A stretch of DNA of 64,000 nucleotides. Origin: Gluconobacter aidae (GTDB taxonomy: Bacteria; Pseudomonadota; Alphaproteobacteria; Acetobacterales; Acetobacteraceae). Each line of letters starts with the position of its first letter. The stretch's first letter is position 1. Positions 38,808 to 46,806 of this stretch are shown here, one piece after another. The position numbers and the translations under genes are program-made. The DNA is taken from assembly GCF_009547075.1 (NCBI RefSeq), contig NZ_WIPH01000002.1, forward strand, positions 62,001 to 126,000, read 5' to 3'. Below the pieces are notes generated by a model, which was not told the origin of the DNA, did no database searches, and saw only the letters and a list, made by a program, of their open reading frames with translations.

Positions 38808-38840
38808 GGTGGGAAGTTTTTTCCGAATGGCTTGTTTTGC
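38808..38840. repeat. carA upstream repeat B with near-perfect dyad
   Basis: This second copy contains TGGGAA-N5-TTCCGA (38810-38826), one mismatch from repeat A, and again ends in TGTTTTGC. The centre-to-centre distance to the dyad in repeat A is 44 bp, close to four helical turns. It covers the place expected for a carA -35 element. Confidence 0.65.
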
Positions 38841-38961
38841 GGCCACACGGGCTGCCGGATTGTTGCAAACCGGCTTTTGTGCGATTTTGCCGCCATTCAA
38901 GGAATGAGGGACGGCTCGCCGAGGGAGTTTCCTGCGGGCTGTCCGATGAAGGAGAACGGCG

Positions 38962-39417
38962 ATGTCGCTTCGCAAGCAGATCATGGACGACCTCAAGACA
39001 GCCATGAAGGCCGGTCAGTCCGAGACGGTGGCCCAGATCCGCGGGATCACGGCCAAGATCAAGGATCTGGACGTTGCCGCCCGCGCCAAGAGCGCCGAGG
39101 TGACGGACACGGACATCATTTCCGCCCTGCGCTCCATGATCAAGTCTCGTACGGAATCCGCCACGATGTATCGTGAGGGTGGCCGTCCGGAGCTGGCGGA
39201 AAAGGAAGAGGGGGAGATTGCGACGATCAAGTCCTACCTGCCGCCGGAGCTGGATGAAGCCACGCTGAAGGCCGGGATTGAAGACGCCGTGAAGAAGACG
39301 GAAGCGGCCGGCATGAAGGACATGGGCAAGGTCATGGCCGCGCTGAAGGAGCGTTTCGGCGCGGATCTGGATCCGGCGAAGGCCAGTGCGCTGGTGAAGG
39401 CGCATCTTTCGGCCTGA
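38962..39417 (+). CDS. GatB/YqeY domain protein
   Basis: 151-aa YqeY-like protein (LRKQIMDDLKTAMKAGQ, then TMYREGGRPELAEKEEGE, YLPPELDEATL). The domain resembles the tRNA-binding tail of GatB, but a stand-alone role is not settled. A strong AAGGAG precedes the ATG. In many alphaproteobacteria it lies next to carA and dnaG; here it is divergent from carA and shares its upstream repeats. Confidence 0.92.
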   Translation: MSLRKQIMDDLKTAMKAGQSETVAQIRGITAKIKDLDVAARAKSAEVTDTDIISALRSMIKSRTESATMYREGGRPELAEKEEGEIATIKSYLPPELDEATLKAGIEDAVKKTEAAGMKDMGKVMAALKERFGADLDPAKASALVKAHLSA

Positions 39418-39444
39418 TCCGTCGATCAGTCGTATCGTGTGACG

Positions 39445-39476
39445 AAAAAGCCGCTCCTTCGGGGGCGGCTTTTTTT
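39445..39476. terminator. Bidirectional terminator between the YqeY gene and the AraC regulator
   Basis: A stem AAAAAGCCGC / GCGGCTTTTT, extended by three further pairs, lies between the two convergent genes with T runs on both strands. It ends four bases before the AraC-gene stop. Confidence 0.9.
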
Positions 39477-39480
39477 GTTT

Positions 39481-40278
39481 TCAGGGTGTCCGGCAGAGTC
39501 TGGCGTAATCGCTGGGCCGGTAGCCTGTGTTTTTGTGGAAGGCCGTGGCGAAGGCGCCGAGGCTTTCATAGCCGACATCCAGTGCCACGGTGGCTACGCT
39601 CTCGCCACGGGCCAGTTTTTCCTGTGCGTTCAGGATGCGCAGGCGCTGTCGCCAGACCGAGAATGGCAGTCCCGTTTCAAGCGTGAAATGGCGGACAAAA
39701 GAGCGGAGCGACATGGCGGCCAGTTCGGCCCAGTCTTTCTGGTCCCGTAGGTCTGCGGGGTTGTGGCTCAGGGTGTTGGCGACGCGGTAGAGTTTCTCGC
39801 TTTTCGGGAAAGGCAGGGACACGGAGACGCGCGGGGCTGTGAGGAATTCGTGCCAGAAGCATTCTGCGAGGCGGCTGATAGGCGCGTCCCATCGTGTTTC
39901 GTCGGCGTCGTGGGAGAGGCGGTCTGCCAGAGCGGTGAGCAGACGTGTTCTGCCAGCGAGAAAGGGTTTGTCTGGGAGTTCGGAGCATTTTGTTGCGCTG
40001 ACATACAGGCTCCAGCCTGCGACGGCTCCGTGGGAGCGGGCTTCGTGCGGAATGTGAGGCGGGAGCCAGAGGCACTGGCCGGGGCCGATCAGCCAGTAGG
40101 CGTGCTCGGTGCGGATGGCCATGACGCCGCGCTCAATACCGAAGATCTGGCCGCGTGCATGGGCGTGTCGTTGGGCGATCCGGCGCGTGTTCTGCTTCAT
40201 GTGGCCGCCGAGAAGCCATGGCGTTCCGGCATCTGGACGGTCTGCGGCGGCGGGGGTCATGAAGGAATTGGCGCACAT
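39481..40278 (-). CDS. AraC-family transcriptional regulator
   Basis: 265-aa regulator. An N-terminal cupin-like sensing domain (HAHARGQIFGIERG, then LWLPPHIPHEAR) is followed by a C-terminal AraC/XylS double helix-turn-helix (MSLRSFVRHFTLETGLPFSVW, then VALDVGYESLGAFATAFHKN). This subgroup often has a self-contained small ligand domain. The frame stays open far upstream into the neighbouring gene, but codon content and domain limits place the start at 40278 or 40260; neither has a good ribosome binding site. It is divergent from the dehydrogenase gene, a possible target. Confidence 0.87.
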   Translation of the reverse strand: MCANSFMTPAAADRPDAGTPWLLGGHMKQNTRRIAQRHAHARGQIFGIERGVMAIRTEHAYWLIGPGQCLWLPPHIPHEARSHGAVAGWSLYVSATKCSELPDKPFLAGRTRLLTALADRLSHDADETRWDAPISRLAECFWHEFLTAPRVSVSLPFPKSEKLYRVANTLSHNPADLRDQKDWAELAAMSLRSFVRHFTLETGLPFSVWRQRLRILNAQEKLARGESVATVALDVGYESLGAFATAFHKNTGYRPSDYARLCRTP

Positions 40279-40389
40279 GAGTCGAACTATGGCCTGAGAG
40301 CGTGAGAACACCAAAATGACTTTCGCTAGAACTGTGGTGTCCGAAAGGGTTTGAAACCTGAACGGAGTGTTCAGCGGGAGATCAGGAAC

Positions 40390-41271
40390 ATGAAAGTCGG
40401 CTTTGTGGGCCTCGGGGCCATGGGACATGCGATGGCGGAGCGTCTTCTCAAGGGAGGGCATGAGCTTGTCGTGACCAACAGGACGCGCGCGAAGGCGGAT
40501 GATCTGGTGGCGCAGGGGGCTGTTTTTGCTGAAACGCCTGCGGATGTGGCGCGACAGGTGGAGGTCGTGTTTTCCATGTTGTTCGATGATGCAAGCACGG
40601 AAGAGGCTGTTTTCGGAGAGCACGGAATTGCCAAGGCTCTGGCGCCGGGGGGTATTCATGCATGCAGCAGTACGCTGTCCCTGGAGCAGGCGCGCCGTTT
40701 GCGGGACGGGCATGCGGAGCATGGGCAGGTCTATGTCAGTGCCAATGTGCTGGGACGTCCGCCAGCCGCGAAGGCGGGTGAGTTGTTTGTTGTGACGGCG
40801 GGTGAGGAGGAGGCGCTGAAGCGTCTGCGGCCTTTGCTGGAATGTTTCGGATCGAAGATTTTCGAAGTGGGGCCGGACCCGGTTCAGGCCAATCTGGCCA
40901 AGCTGTCGCTGAACTTCATGATCTATTCGACGATCGAGCAGATGGCGGAAGTTTTCGCGCTGAATGAAAAGGCCGGGACGGATCCGCATAAGATTTTCGA
41001 GATCATGACGGGCAGTTTTTACAACGCGCCGGTTCACAGGAATTACGGGAAGCTGATGGTCGATCATGAGTACGGCCATCCGGGTACGCCGGTAACGCTG
41101 GGGCTCAAGGACATGGAGACGTTCCTCAAGGCCGGAGGTGAGCATGCCGTGCCGCTGCCTTATGCCTCGGTGGTGCGGGACCGGTTGCTGAGCGCGATCA
41201 GTGCCGGGGACGCCGAGCGGGATTTTGTCGTGCTGCTGGAGCGGGCGCGGCAGGACAGCGGGCTGAAATAG
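40390..41271 (+). CDS. NAD(P)-dependent beta-hydroxyacid dehydrogenase
   Basis: 293-aa member of the 3-hydroxyisobutyrate/6-phosphogluconate dehydrogenase superfamily. The Rossmann motif GFVGLGAMGHAMA is at residues 4-16 and the substrate motif and catalytic Lys are seen in NLAKLSLNFMIYS. DP and KDMETFLKAGGEH follow. Substrate is unknown; a glyoxylate/succinic-semialdehyde-reductase-type role is one option. ATG at 40390 was preferred because it begins the Rossmann strand directly. Divergent from an AraC regulator and followed by an NTF2-like gene. Confidence 0.87.
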   Translation: MKVGFVGLGAMGHAMAERLLKGGHELVVTNRTRAKADDLVAQGAVFAETPADVARQVEVVFSMLFDDASTEEAVFGEHGIAKALAPGGIHACSSTLSLEQARRLRDGHAEHGQVYVSANVLGRPPAAKAGELFVVTAGEEEALKRLRPLLECFGSKIFEVGPDPVQANLAKLSLNFMIYSTIEQMAEVFALNEKAGTDPHKIFEIMTGSFYNAPVHRNYGKLMVDHEYGHPGTPVTLGLKDMETFLKAGGEHAVPLPYASVVRDRLLSAISAGDAERDFVVLLERARQDSGLK

Positions 41272-41280
41272 GTGTCGGGC

Positions 41281-41694
41281 ATGTCAGGAAAGACTGGGAC
41301 GGCCGATCATGCGCCGGAAAAGATCATCCGGGACATGTTCGCCGTGTTTACGGATTTCGGGTCCGATCTGGATGTGCTGACGGCATTCATGACGCCGGAT
41401 TATCGGCAGCTTGTGGATGGGCGGGAGATGACGCTGGCGGATTTCCGCGCCCATGCGCTGGCCCTGCGGGAGGGGCTTTCATCTCTGGAAATCGAGATCC
41501 TGCATCTGGTCTGTGAGGCGGATCGGGCGGCGACGGTTCATCTGGCTTCTGCGACCCGCCCTTCCGGAGTGCGGAGCGTGATCCGGGTGGTTGCGTTTTA
41601 CCGGTTCCGTGACGGACGGCTCTGTCTTGTGGATGAACTGACACGTGTCCAGCAGGGCCATGACAGTGACGATGCGCTGGGAAGCCTGCAATAG
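41281..41694 (+). CDS. NTF2/SnoaL-like protein
   Basis: 137-aa protein (140 from an alternative GTG at 41272) with a SnoaL/NTF2-like cone fold pattern (DMFAVFTDFGSDLDVLTAFM, then VAFYRFRDGRLCLVDELTR). Such proteins are small cyclases, isomerases or binding proteins. It lies 9 bp after the dehydrogenase, so may share its pathway. No function is assigned. Confidence 0.75.
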   Translation: MSGKTGTADHAPEKIIRDMFAVFTDFGSDLDVLTAFMTPDYRQLVDGREMTLADFRAHALALREGLSSLEIEILHLVCEADRAATVHLASATRPSGVRSVIRVVAFYRFRDGRLCLVDELTRVQQGHDSDDALGSLQ

Positions 41695-41765
41695 GGTGGG
41701 GCAGGGTTTGACAGCGCGGCGGCGGGGTCCTCACTCTGAAATCCTGTTTTGCGGATGAGGTCAGG

Positions 41766-42728
41766 ATGTCGGCAGGTGGTTCAACGAAGGTCGTTTTCAT
41801 TGCGCTGGGGGTCAATCTTGCGATTGCCTGCGTGAAGGGTGTGGCGGCTCTGCTGACCGGTTCGGCCGCGATGCTGGCGGAGACGGTTCATTCCTTTGTC
41901 GACTGCGGCAACCAGATTCTGCTGCTGGTGGGCATGAAGCGTGCGGCGGCTCCGGCAACGAAGGAGCATCCGCTGGGGCATCACCGGGAGCTTTATTTCT
42001 GGACGCTGGTGGTGGCGGGCGCGCTGTTCATCGGCGGTGGGGTCGCCTCCCTGCATGAAGGCTGGGAGAAGGTCCGGCATCCGGCGGCGATGGATCAGGT
42101 CCATGTGCTGGGGCATGTCTTTCCGGGCTGGTGGCTGAATGTCGCCATTCTCGGGATTTCGGGCAGTATGGAAGGCTACGGATTTCTGGCGGCCATGAAA
42201 TCCCTGCCGTCCGGGAAAGGTTCCCTGTGGACCATGATCCGCCGCAGTACCGATCCGGGGCTGTTTGTCGTGCTGTTCGAGGATGGGGCGGCGCTGGTCA
42301 GTCTGACGATCGCGCTGGTCTTCACCGTGCTGTCCGTTGTGACGGGCTGGCATGTGCTCGATGGCGTGGCGTCGCTGCTGATCGGGGTGGTTCTGGTGAT
42401 TGTCGCGATGCTGCTGACGAACGAGACGCGCTCTCTGCTGGTCGGGGAGAGCAGCCCCGAAATCGATGCGTTCGTGCGGGCCCAGGCGGCGAAGCTGCCA
42501 GGTGTGGTCGGGGTCAACGAAGTCGTGACCGAGACGCGGGGGCCGGGGAGTATTATAGTCCTGCTGTCGCTGGACTGGGACGATACGCTGACGGCCGGGC
42601 AGGTGGAGCAGGGGGTTTCGGCGCTGGAGCGGTTAACGCGGGCGCGGTATCCGTCGGTGCTGCGGATGTATGTCGAGGCGCAGGACCAGCGCGACAGTGC
42701 TCCGGATATTGCCGCGCAGCCTTCCTGA
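41766..42728 (+). CDS. Cation diffusion facilitator family transporter
   Basis: 320-aa inner-membrane exporter of divalent metals such as zinc, iron or cobalt. Metal-site motifs are HSFVDCGNQ in TM2 and FEDGAALVSL in TM5. TM segments run to about residue 215, then a cytoplasmic C-terminal domain (VVGVNEVVTETRGPGSI). GAGGTCAGG precedes the ATG. Metal specificity cannot be read. Confidence 0.9.
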   Translation: MSAGGSTKVVFIALGVNLAIACVKGVAALLTGSAAMLAETVHSFVDCGNQILLLVGMKRAAAPATKEHPLGHHRELYFWTLVVAGALFIGGGVASLHEGWEKVRHPAAMDQVHVLGHVFPGWWLNVAILGISGSMEGYGFLAAMKSLPSGKGSLWTMIRRSTDPGLFVVLFEDGAALVSLTIALVFTVLSVVTGWHVLDGVASLLIGVVLVIVAMLLTNETRSLLVGESSPEIDAFVRAQAAKLPGVVGVNEVVTETRGPGSIIVLLSLDWDDTLTAGQVEQGVSALERLTRARYPSVLRMYVEAQDQRDSAPDIAAQPS

Positions 42729-42735
42729 ATGCCGA

Positions 42736-42759
42736 TCGGGCCCCCTTTCGGGAGCCCGA
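42736..42759. terminator. Hairpin after the cation transporter gene
   Basis: A ten-pair stem with one mismatch (TCGGGC..., GCCCGA) lies 7 bp after the stop codon. There is no T tract, so it is a weak or bidirectional terminator candidate between convergent genes. Confidence 0.45.
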
Positions 42760-42789
42760 CAGTGTCAGTCGTGAGAGACTGGCAGGGCT

Positions 42790-43161
42790 TTACTGCGGTT
42801 GTGTGGCCGGCGTGCCTTGTGCCGGAGTTCCCGGCTGGGTCGTGCTGTTCATCTGGCCCGGCGTGGTGGAGTGTTCGACATCGTAGGCGGTGGCCTTCTC
42901 GATGTAGGTGCCCTTCGCGCCCGGATGCTCCTTGTCATACAGGGCGGCCTTCGCGCGGGCTTCCTTGCGGTAACGGTGACGGACATACATGCCGGTCACG
43001 CAGCCACCCATGGCGCCCAGGACGCCGTGATGGTTGGCGACATGTCCACCAACGGCGCCGGCAGCGCCGTATTTGAGGCAGCCACCCGGTTCTGCCTCGG
43101 CCGTCGTGATCGACGTTGCCAGCAGACCGGCTGCGGCGGCAAGCATCAGGTACTTTTTCAT
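42790..43161 (-). CDS. Secreted glycine-zipper-like protein
   Basis: 123-aa protein with signal peptide (MLAAAAGLLATSITTAEA). A Gly/Ala-rich stretch with two cysteines follows (GGCLKYGAAGAVGGHVANHH, then LGAMGGCVTGMYV), like glycine-zipper envelope proteins. A basic segment (RHRYRKEARAKAA) and a Thr/Gln/Pro tail close it. The start at 43161 has GGAAG upstream and yields a clean signal peptide. Function unknown. It lies downstream of the HWE kinase. Confidence 0.75.
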   Translation of the reverse strand: MKKYLMLAAAAGLLATSITTAEAEPGGCLKYGAAGAVGGHVANHHGVLGAMGGCVTGMYVRHRYRKEARAKAALYDKEHPGAKGTYIEKATAYDVEHSTTPGQMNSTTQPGTPAQGTPATQPQ

Positions 43162-43239
43162 GAGTGCTTCCTGTTTTTCCAAAGCTGTCGGGATGGCCGG
43201 CAGCAGAGATACGGTTGCCAGCATGCCTCAACCCTGCGT

Positions 43240-44619
43240 TCAGAACAACTGGGTGGAACAGCGCACCACGTTTTCGGCCGGCGCGCTGAAGGTCCAGATG
43301 GTCCCGTCCGGTTCGTGGCGGCAGGAACTGCTGGCGCCGGGGATCGAGCGGGGATTGTGTTCGATGACGACCGAACCGAAGCCGCGACGTTCGGGTCTGG
43401 CGACGGCGGGGCCGCCGGTCTCTTTCCAGCACATCCGGAAGACGGGTTTGTCCTCTTCGTCGCACAGACCCCAACTGACGGTTACGGTTCCGGTGTCGTT
43501 CGACAGGGCGCCGTATTTGATGGCGTTGGTGGTCAGTTCATAGATGGCCAGGCCGATGCGGTCGGCGGTGTCGGGGACGAACTGAAGCTCCGGATCGCCT
43601 TCGATCCGCAGGCGTGTGGGTGGGAAATCGCCCGCCACCGCGGTCTGGGATGTGACGACATCGTGGACCGTGGCGCCCGTCCATTCGCCGTGGATCAGAA
43701 GGTCCTGACTGCGGGCGATGGAGGTGATGCGCTCTTCCAGAACCTTGACGAAGGGCGCCGTGGGGTCGGGGACGGTGCGTCGGATCAGCGCCTGGAAGAT
43801 GGCGAGCATGTTCTTGGAGCGATGGCTCAGCTCGTTGAGCAGCAGGGCGATCCGCTGTTCGTGCTCGCGCTGGATCGTCACGTCGCGCGAGACGCAGAGA
43901 ATGGTTTCGACGCTCTGATCGGGGTTCAGGAGCGGGGTCAGCATGTTGTCCCAGTGCCGGACGGGCTGACCGGCAAGCTGGCTGATGCCCATGAAGCGGG
44001 CGTTCTGTCCTTCGGCGGCATCCTTCAGGGCTGCGTCGCCGGGAAGATGTGCTTCCGGAGGGAGCAGGTCAAGCCAGCGCATGCCGAAGCCTGAGATGCT
44101 GTCCACACCGAGGGCCTCGCAGCCCGCGGTGTTCATGTGAACCAGCGTGCCGTCTTTCGCGATTTCCTTGATGCAGTCCACGCTGGCATTGAGCATCCGG
44201 TCGCGGATGGCGGCCTTCTGAAGAAGGGCTTCCTCGTGACGTTTCTGCTCATGGATGTCGGTCAGGATGAGGAGGCGGACTGCCTCCCCGTCGTTGGTGG
44301 CCGGGCACTGAACGAGGCGCAGGAGGAACCAGCGGGTGTGACCGTCAGGATTGAGGATGCGGAAGCTTGTGCTCCGGAAGCGGTCTGATGGTGTGATGTC
44401 GCGGAGGAGGCGGGTGATTTCCGCCTGATCGGCGGGAACGAGGGCTGGCAGCCACTCTGAAAAAGGCAGGGGCATGCCAAGCGCGTCGGCCTGCTGCCTC
44501 CAGGCCGTGTTGAAGTGCATGGTGCCTGTGTTGCTGACAGGCTCCATGCAGATCAGGTCAGGCAGGAGGTCGAAGGCGGGACAGGAAATGTCGGGTGGGG
44601 CGGTCTGTGTCTGTCCCAT
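43240..44619 (-). CDS. PAS-domain HWE-family sensor histidine kinase
   Basis: Soluble-looking kinase of 459 aa with no membrane helix. Two PAS-like domains (about 15-125 and 135-245) precede the HWE kinase core. The phospho-acceptor His is in NELSHRSKNMLA near 264, WKETGG near 397 and GFGSVVI near 411. HWE kinases include light or stress sensors that feed the PhyR-EcfG general stress response in alphaproteobacteria. No response regulator gene is adjacent, so the partner lies elsewhere. Confidence 0.87.
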   Translation of the reverse strand: MGQTQTAPPDISCPAFDLLPDLICMEPVSNTGTMHFNTAWRQQADALGMPLPFSEWLPALVPADQAEITRLLRDITPSDRFRSTSFRILNPDGHTRWFLLRLVQCPATNDGEAVRLLILTDIHEQKRHEEALLQKAAIRDRMLNASVDCIKEIAKDGTLVHMNTAGCEALGVDSISGFGMRWLDLLPPEAHLPGDAALKDAAEGQNARFMGISQLAGQPVRHWDNMLTPLLNPDQSVETILCVSRDVTIQREHEQRIALLLNELSHRSKNMLAIFQALIRRTVPDPTAPFVKVLEERITSIARSQDLLIHGEWTGATVHDVVTSQTAVAGDFPPTRLRIEGDPELQFVPDTADRIGLAIYELTTNAIKYGALSNDTGTVTVSWGLCDEEDKPVFRMCWKETGGPAVARPERRGFGSVVIEHNPRSIPGASSSCRHEPDGTIWTFSAPAENVVRCSTQLF

Positions 44620-44743
44620 ATCTCTTTCTGACGGTAGCGCGCAGCATTGCGATGGCTTCAGGATCCATGCGCGATACTTTCTGTCGCGCTTTGAGATGTT
44701 TATCCCGAAAATTCATCTTTCCGAAACCTGATTTTGGCGCGGA

Positions 44744-45727
44744 TCAGGGCAGCAATACGGCGGCGCCGTCGAAACGGCCGTGCCGGAGGTCATCGAGGGC
44801 CTGATTGGCGTCCTTGAGGGCATAGGGCGTGTTCGTCACCCTGATGCCGACTTCCGGGGCGATTTTCAGGAACTCCAGACCGTCCTGACGGGTCAGGTTG
44901 GCGACGGAGACGATTTCGCGCTCTTCCCACAATGTGTCGTAGGAAAAGGCCGGGATTTCGCTCATGTGGATGCCGCCGCACACGACTTTCCCGCCCTTGC
45001 GGATGGCTTTCAGGCCCGCAGGGAGCAGGGCGCCGACGGGGGCAAACAGGATGACGGCGTCCAGTGGTTCGGGCGGGAGTTCGTCCGAGCCGCCGGCCCA
45101 GACGGCGCCGAGAGAGCGGGCGAAATCCTGTTTCTGCGTATCGCCGGGAGACGTGAAGGCGTAAACGTCGCGGCCCTGCCAGCGCAGGACCTGCGTGATG
45201 ATGTGGGCCGCCGCACCAAAGCCGTAGAGCCCGATTTTCTTTCCGTCCCCCGCCTTGTTCAGGCAGCGCCAGCCGATCAGCCCGGCGCAGAGCAGAGGTG
45301 CCAGATCCTTGTCTTCTCCCTTGTCGCCCATCGGGAAGGCGTAACGCGCATCGGCGACCGTCATTGTCGCGTAGCCGCCATTGCGGGTGAAGCCGGTGAA
45401 GAGAGGATGGTCGCAGAGATTTTCCATCCCGTGCGTGCAGTAATAGCAATGCCCACAGGTATGCCCGAGCCAGGGCACGCCCACCCTCTCGCCAACCGAC
45501 AGACCGGTGACATTGCTGCCGAGCCTGTCGATCCGGCCGACGATCTCGTGGCCGGGGATGATCGGGAGGGTGGCGTGGGGGAGTTCGCCGTCCACGACAT
45601 GCAGGTCTGTCCGGCACACGCCGCAGGCACCGATCCGGATGCGGATTTCATCGGGGCCGGGTTCGGGATCGGGGAGTTCGACCCATTCCAGTGGCGTATG
45701 ATGGGCTTTGAGCTGCATGGCGAACAT
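44744..45727 (-). CDS. Zinc-dependent alcohol dehydrogenase, medium-chain
   Basis: 327-aa MDR oxidoreductase. Catalytic-zinc ligands are in CGVCRTDLHVVDG and GHEIVGRI. The structural zinc loop CGHCYYCTHGMENLC has four cysteines. The cofactor motif is GLYGFGAAAH, slightly off GxGxxG. AAGGAG lies before the ATG at 45727. It is 23 bp after the second dehydrogenase in the presumed pnt-adh operon. By gene order it corresponds to GOX0314-like enzymes; substrate not assigned. Confidence 0.88.
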   Translation of the reverse strand: MFAMQLKAHHTPLEWVELPDPEPGPDEIRIRIGACGVCRTDLHVVDGELPHATLPIIPGHEIVGRIDRLGSNVTGLSVGERVGVPWLGHTCGHCYYCTHGMENLCDHPLFTGFTRNGGYATMTVADARYAFPMGDKGEDKDLAPLLCAGLIGWRCLNKAGDGKKIGLYGFGAAAHIITQVLRWQGRDVYAFTSPGDTQKQDFARSLGAVWAGGSDELPPEPLDAVILFAPVGALLPAGLKAIRKGGKVVCGGIHMSEIPAFSYDTLWEEREIVSVANLTRQDGLEFLKIAPEVGIRVTNTPYALKDANQALDDLRHGRFDGAAVLLP

Positions 45728-45750
45728 GGCGTGTTCTCCTTGGGCTGTTT

Positions 45751-46782
45751 TCAGGACCGGAAGTCGAGCACCGTACGGCCTTCGAGGCGACCATTCTGCA
45801 GATCGTCGAAGATCGTGTTGATGTTTTCGAGCTTGCCGGGGGTGACGACGGATTTGACCTTGCCGCGGGCGAAGAAATCCATGGCTTCGATCATGTCCAG
45901 CCGCGTGCCGACAATGGAGCCACGGATGGTGGTACCATTCATGACCATGTCGAAGATCGAGACCGGGAAATCGCCGGGCGGCAATCCGTTCAGGACGATG
46001 GTGCCGCCGCGCCGGGCATAGCCCATGGCCTGTGAAAACGCCGTCCGTCCCACAGCGGTGACGAGCGCGCCATGTGCGCCGCCGATCTGCTGCTGGATGA
46101 ACTTTGCAGGATCGGTGTCCTTGGCGTTGACGGTCAGGGAGGCGCCGAGCTTTTTGGCCGTGGCGAGTTTTTCGTCATCGATGTCCACGGCGACGACATT
46201 CATGCCCATGGCGACGGCATACTGCACGGCCATCTGGCCGAGGCCGCCAACGCCCGAGACTGCGACCCACTGGCCGGGTCGGGCCTCAGTCATTTTCAGG
46301 CCCTTATAGACTGTCAGCCCCGCGCACAGGACGGGAGAGGCCTGAAGCGGGTCTATGGTCGCGGGCAGGTGCGCGACGTAGTTGGGGTCTGCCACGACAT
46401 ATTCGGCGAAGCAGCCATTGACGGTGTAGCCGGTGTCTTCCTGCTTTTCGCAGAGCGTTTCCCAGCCGCCCAGACAGTGTTCGCAGTGGCCGCAGGCGGA
46501 GTAGAGCCAGGGCACACCCACGACATCGCCGGTCTTGACGAAATCGCCGACCTGACTGCCGACGGCGACGATATGGCCCACACCTTCATGGCCGGGAATG
46601 AACGGCGGGTTGGGTTTGGACGGCCAGTCCCCGCGGGCGGCATGCAGGTCGGTATGGCAGACGCCGCAGGTATCGACCTTCACGAGGATCTGGTTGGGCT
46701 TGATGTCCGGGATGGGCAGCCGCTCAATGGAGAGCGGCTTGCCGAATTCACGGACGACGGCGGCGAGCATTGTATCAGCCAT
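45751..46782 (-). CDS. adhP: Alcohol dehydrogenase, AdhP-like, zinc-dependent
   Basis: 343-aa medium-chain alcohol dehydrogenase. Zinc motifs CGVCHTDLHAARGDW and GHEGVGHIVAVG are followed by the structural zinc loop CGHCEHCLGGWETLC. The Rossmann motif is GVGGLGQMAVQYA. It closely follows the AdhA/AdhP pattern for primary alcohols, NAD-linked (Asp in VAVDIDDEKL). It lies 24 bp after pntB with an AGGAG site. Its genomic position matches GOX0313 of G. oxydans as I remember it. Confidence 0.9.
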   Translation of the reverse strand: MADTMLAAVVREFGKPLSIERLPIPDIKPNQILVKVDTCGVCHTDLHAARGDWPSKPNPPFIPGHEGVGHIVAVGSQVGDFVKTGDVVGVPWLYSACGHCEHCLGGWETLCEKQEDTGYTVNGCFAEYVVADPNYVAHLPATIDPLQASPVLCAGLTVYKGLKMTEARPGQWVAVSGVGGLGQMAVQYAVAMGMNVVAVDIDDEKLATAKKLGASLTVNAKDTDPAKFIQQQIGGAHGALVTAVGRTAFSQAMGYARRGGTIVLNGLPPGDFPVSIFDMVMNGTTIRGSIVGTRLDMIEAMDFFARGKVKSVVTPGKLENINTIFDDLQNGRLEGRTVLDFRS

Positions 46783-46806
46783 GGGAAAGGCTCCTTCTGG
46801 CGGAAG

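Noticed and set aside
38701-38961. CRISPR or phage-type repeat array upstream of carA
   Set aside because: Only two repeat copies, no third unit, no cas genes and a clear promoter context.
40279-41145. Long upstream extension of the AraC-regulator frame
   Set aside because: It overlaps a clear dehydrogenase on the other strand and contains no recognisable domain; the frame simply stays open.
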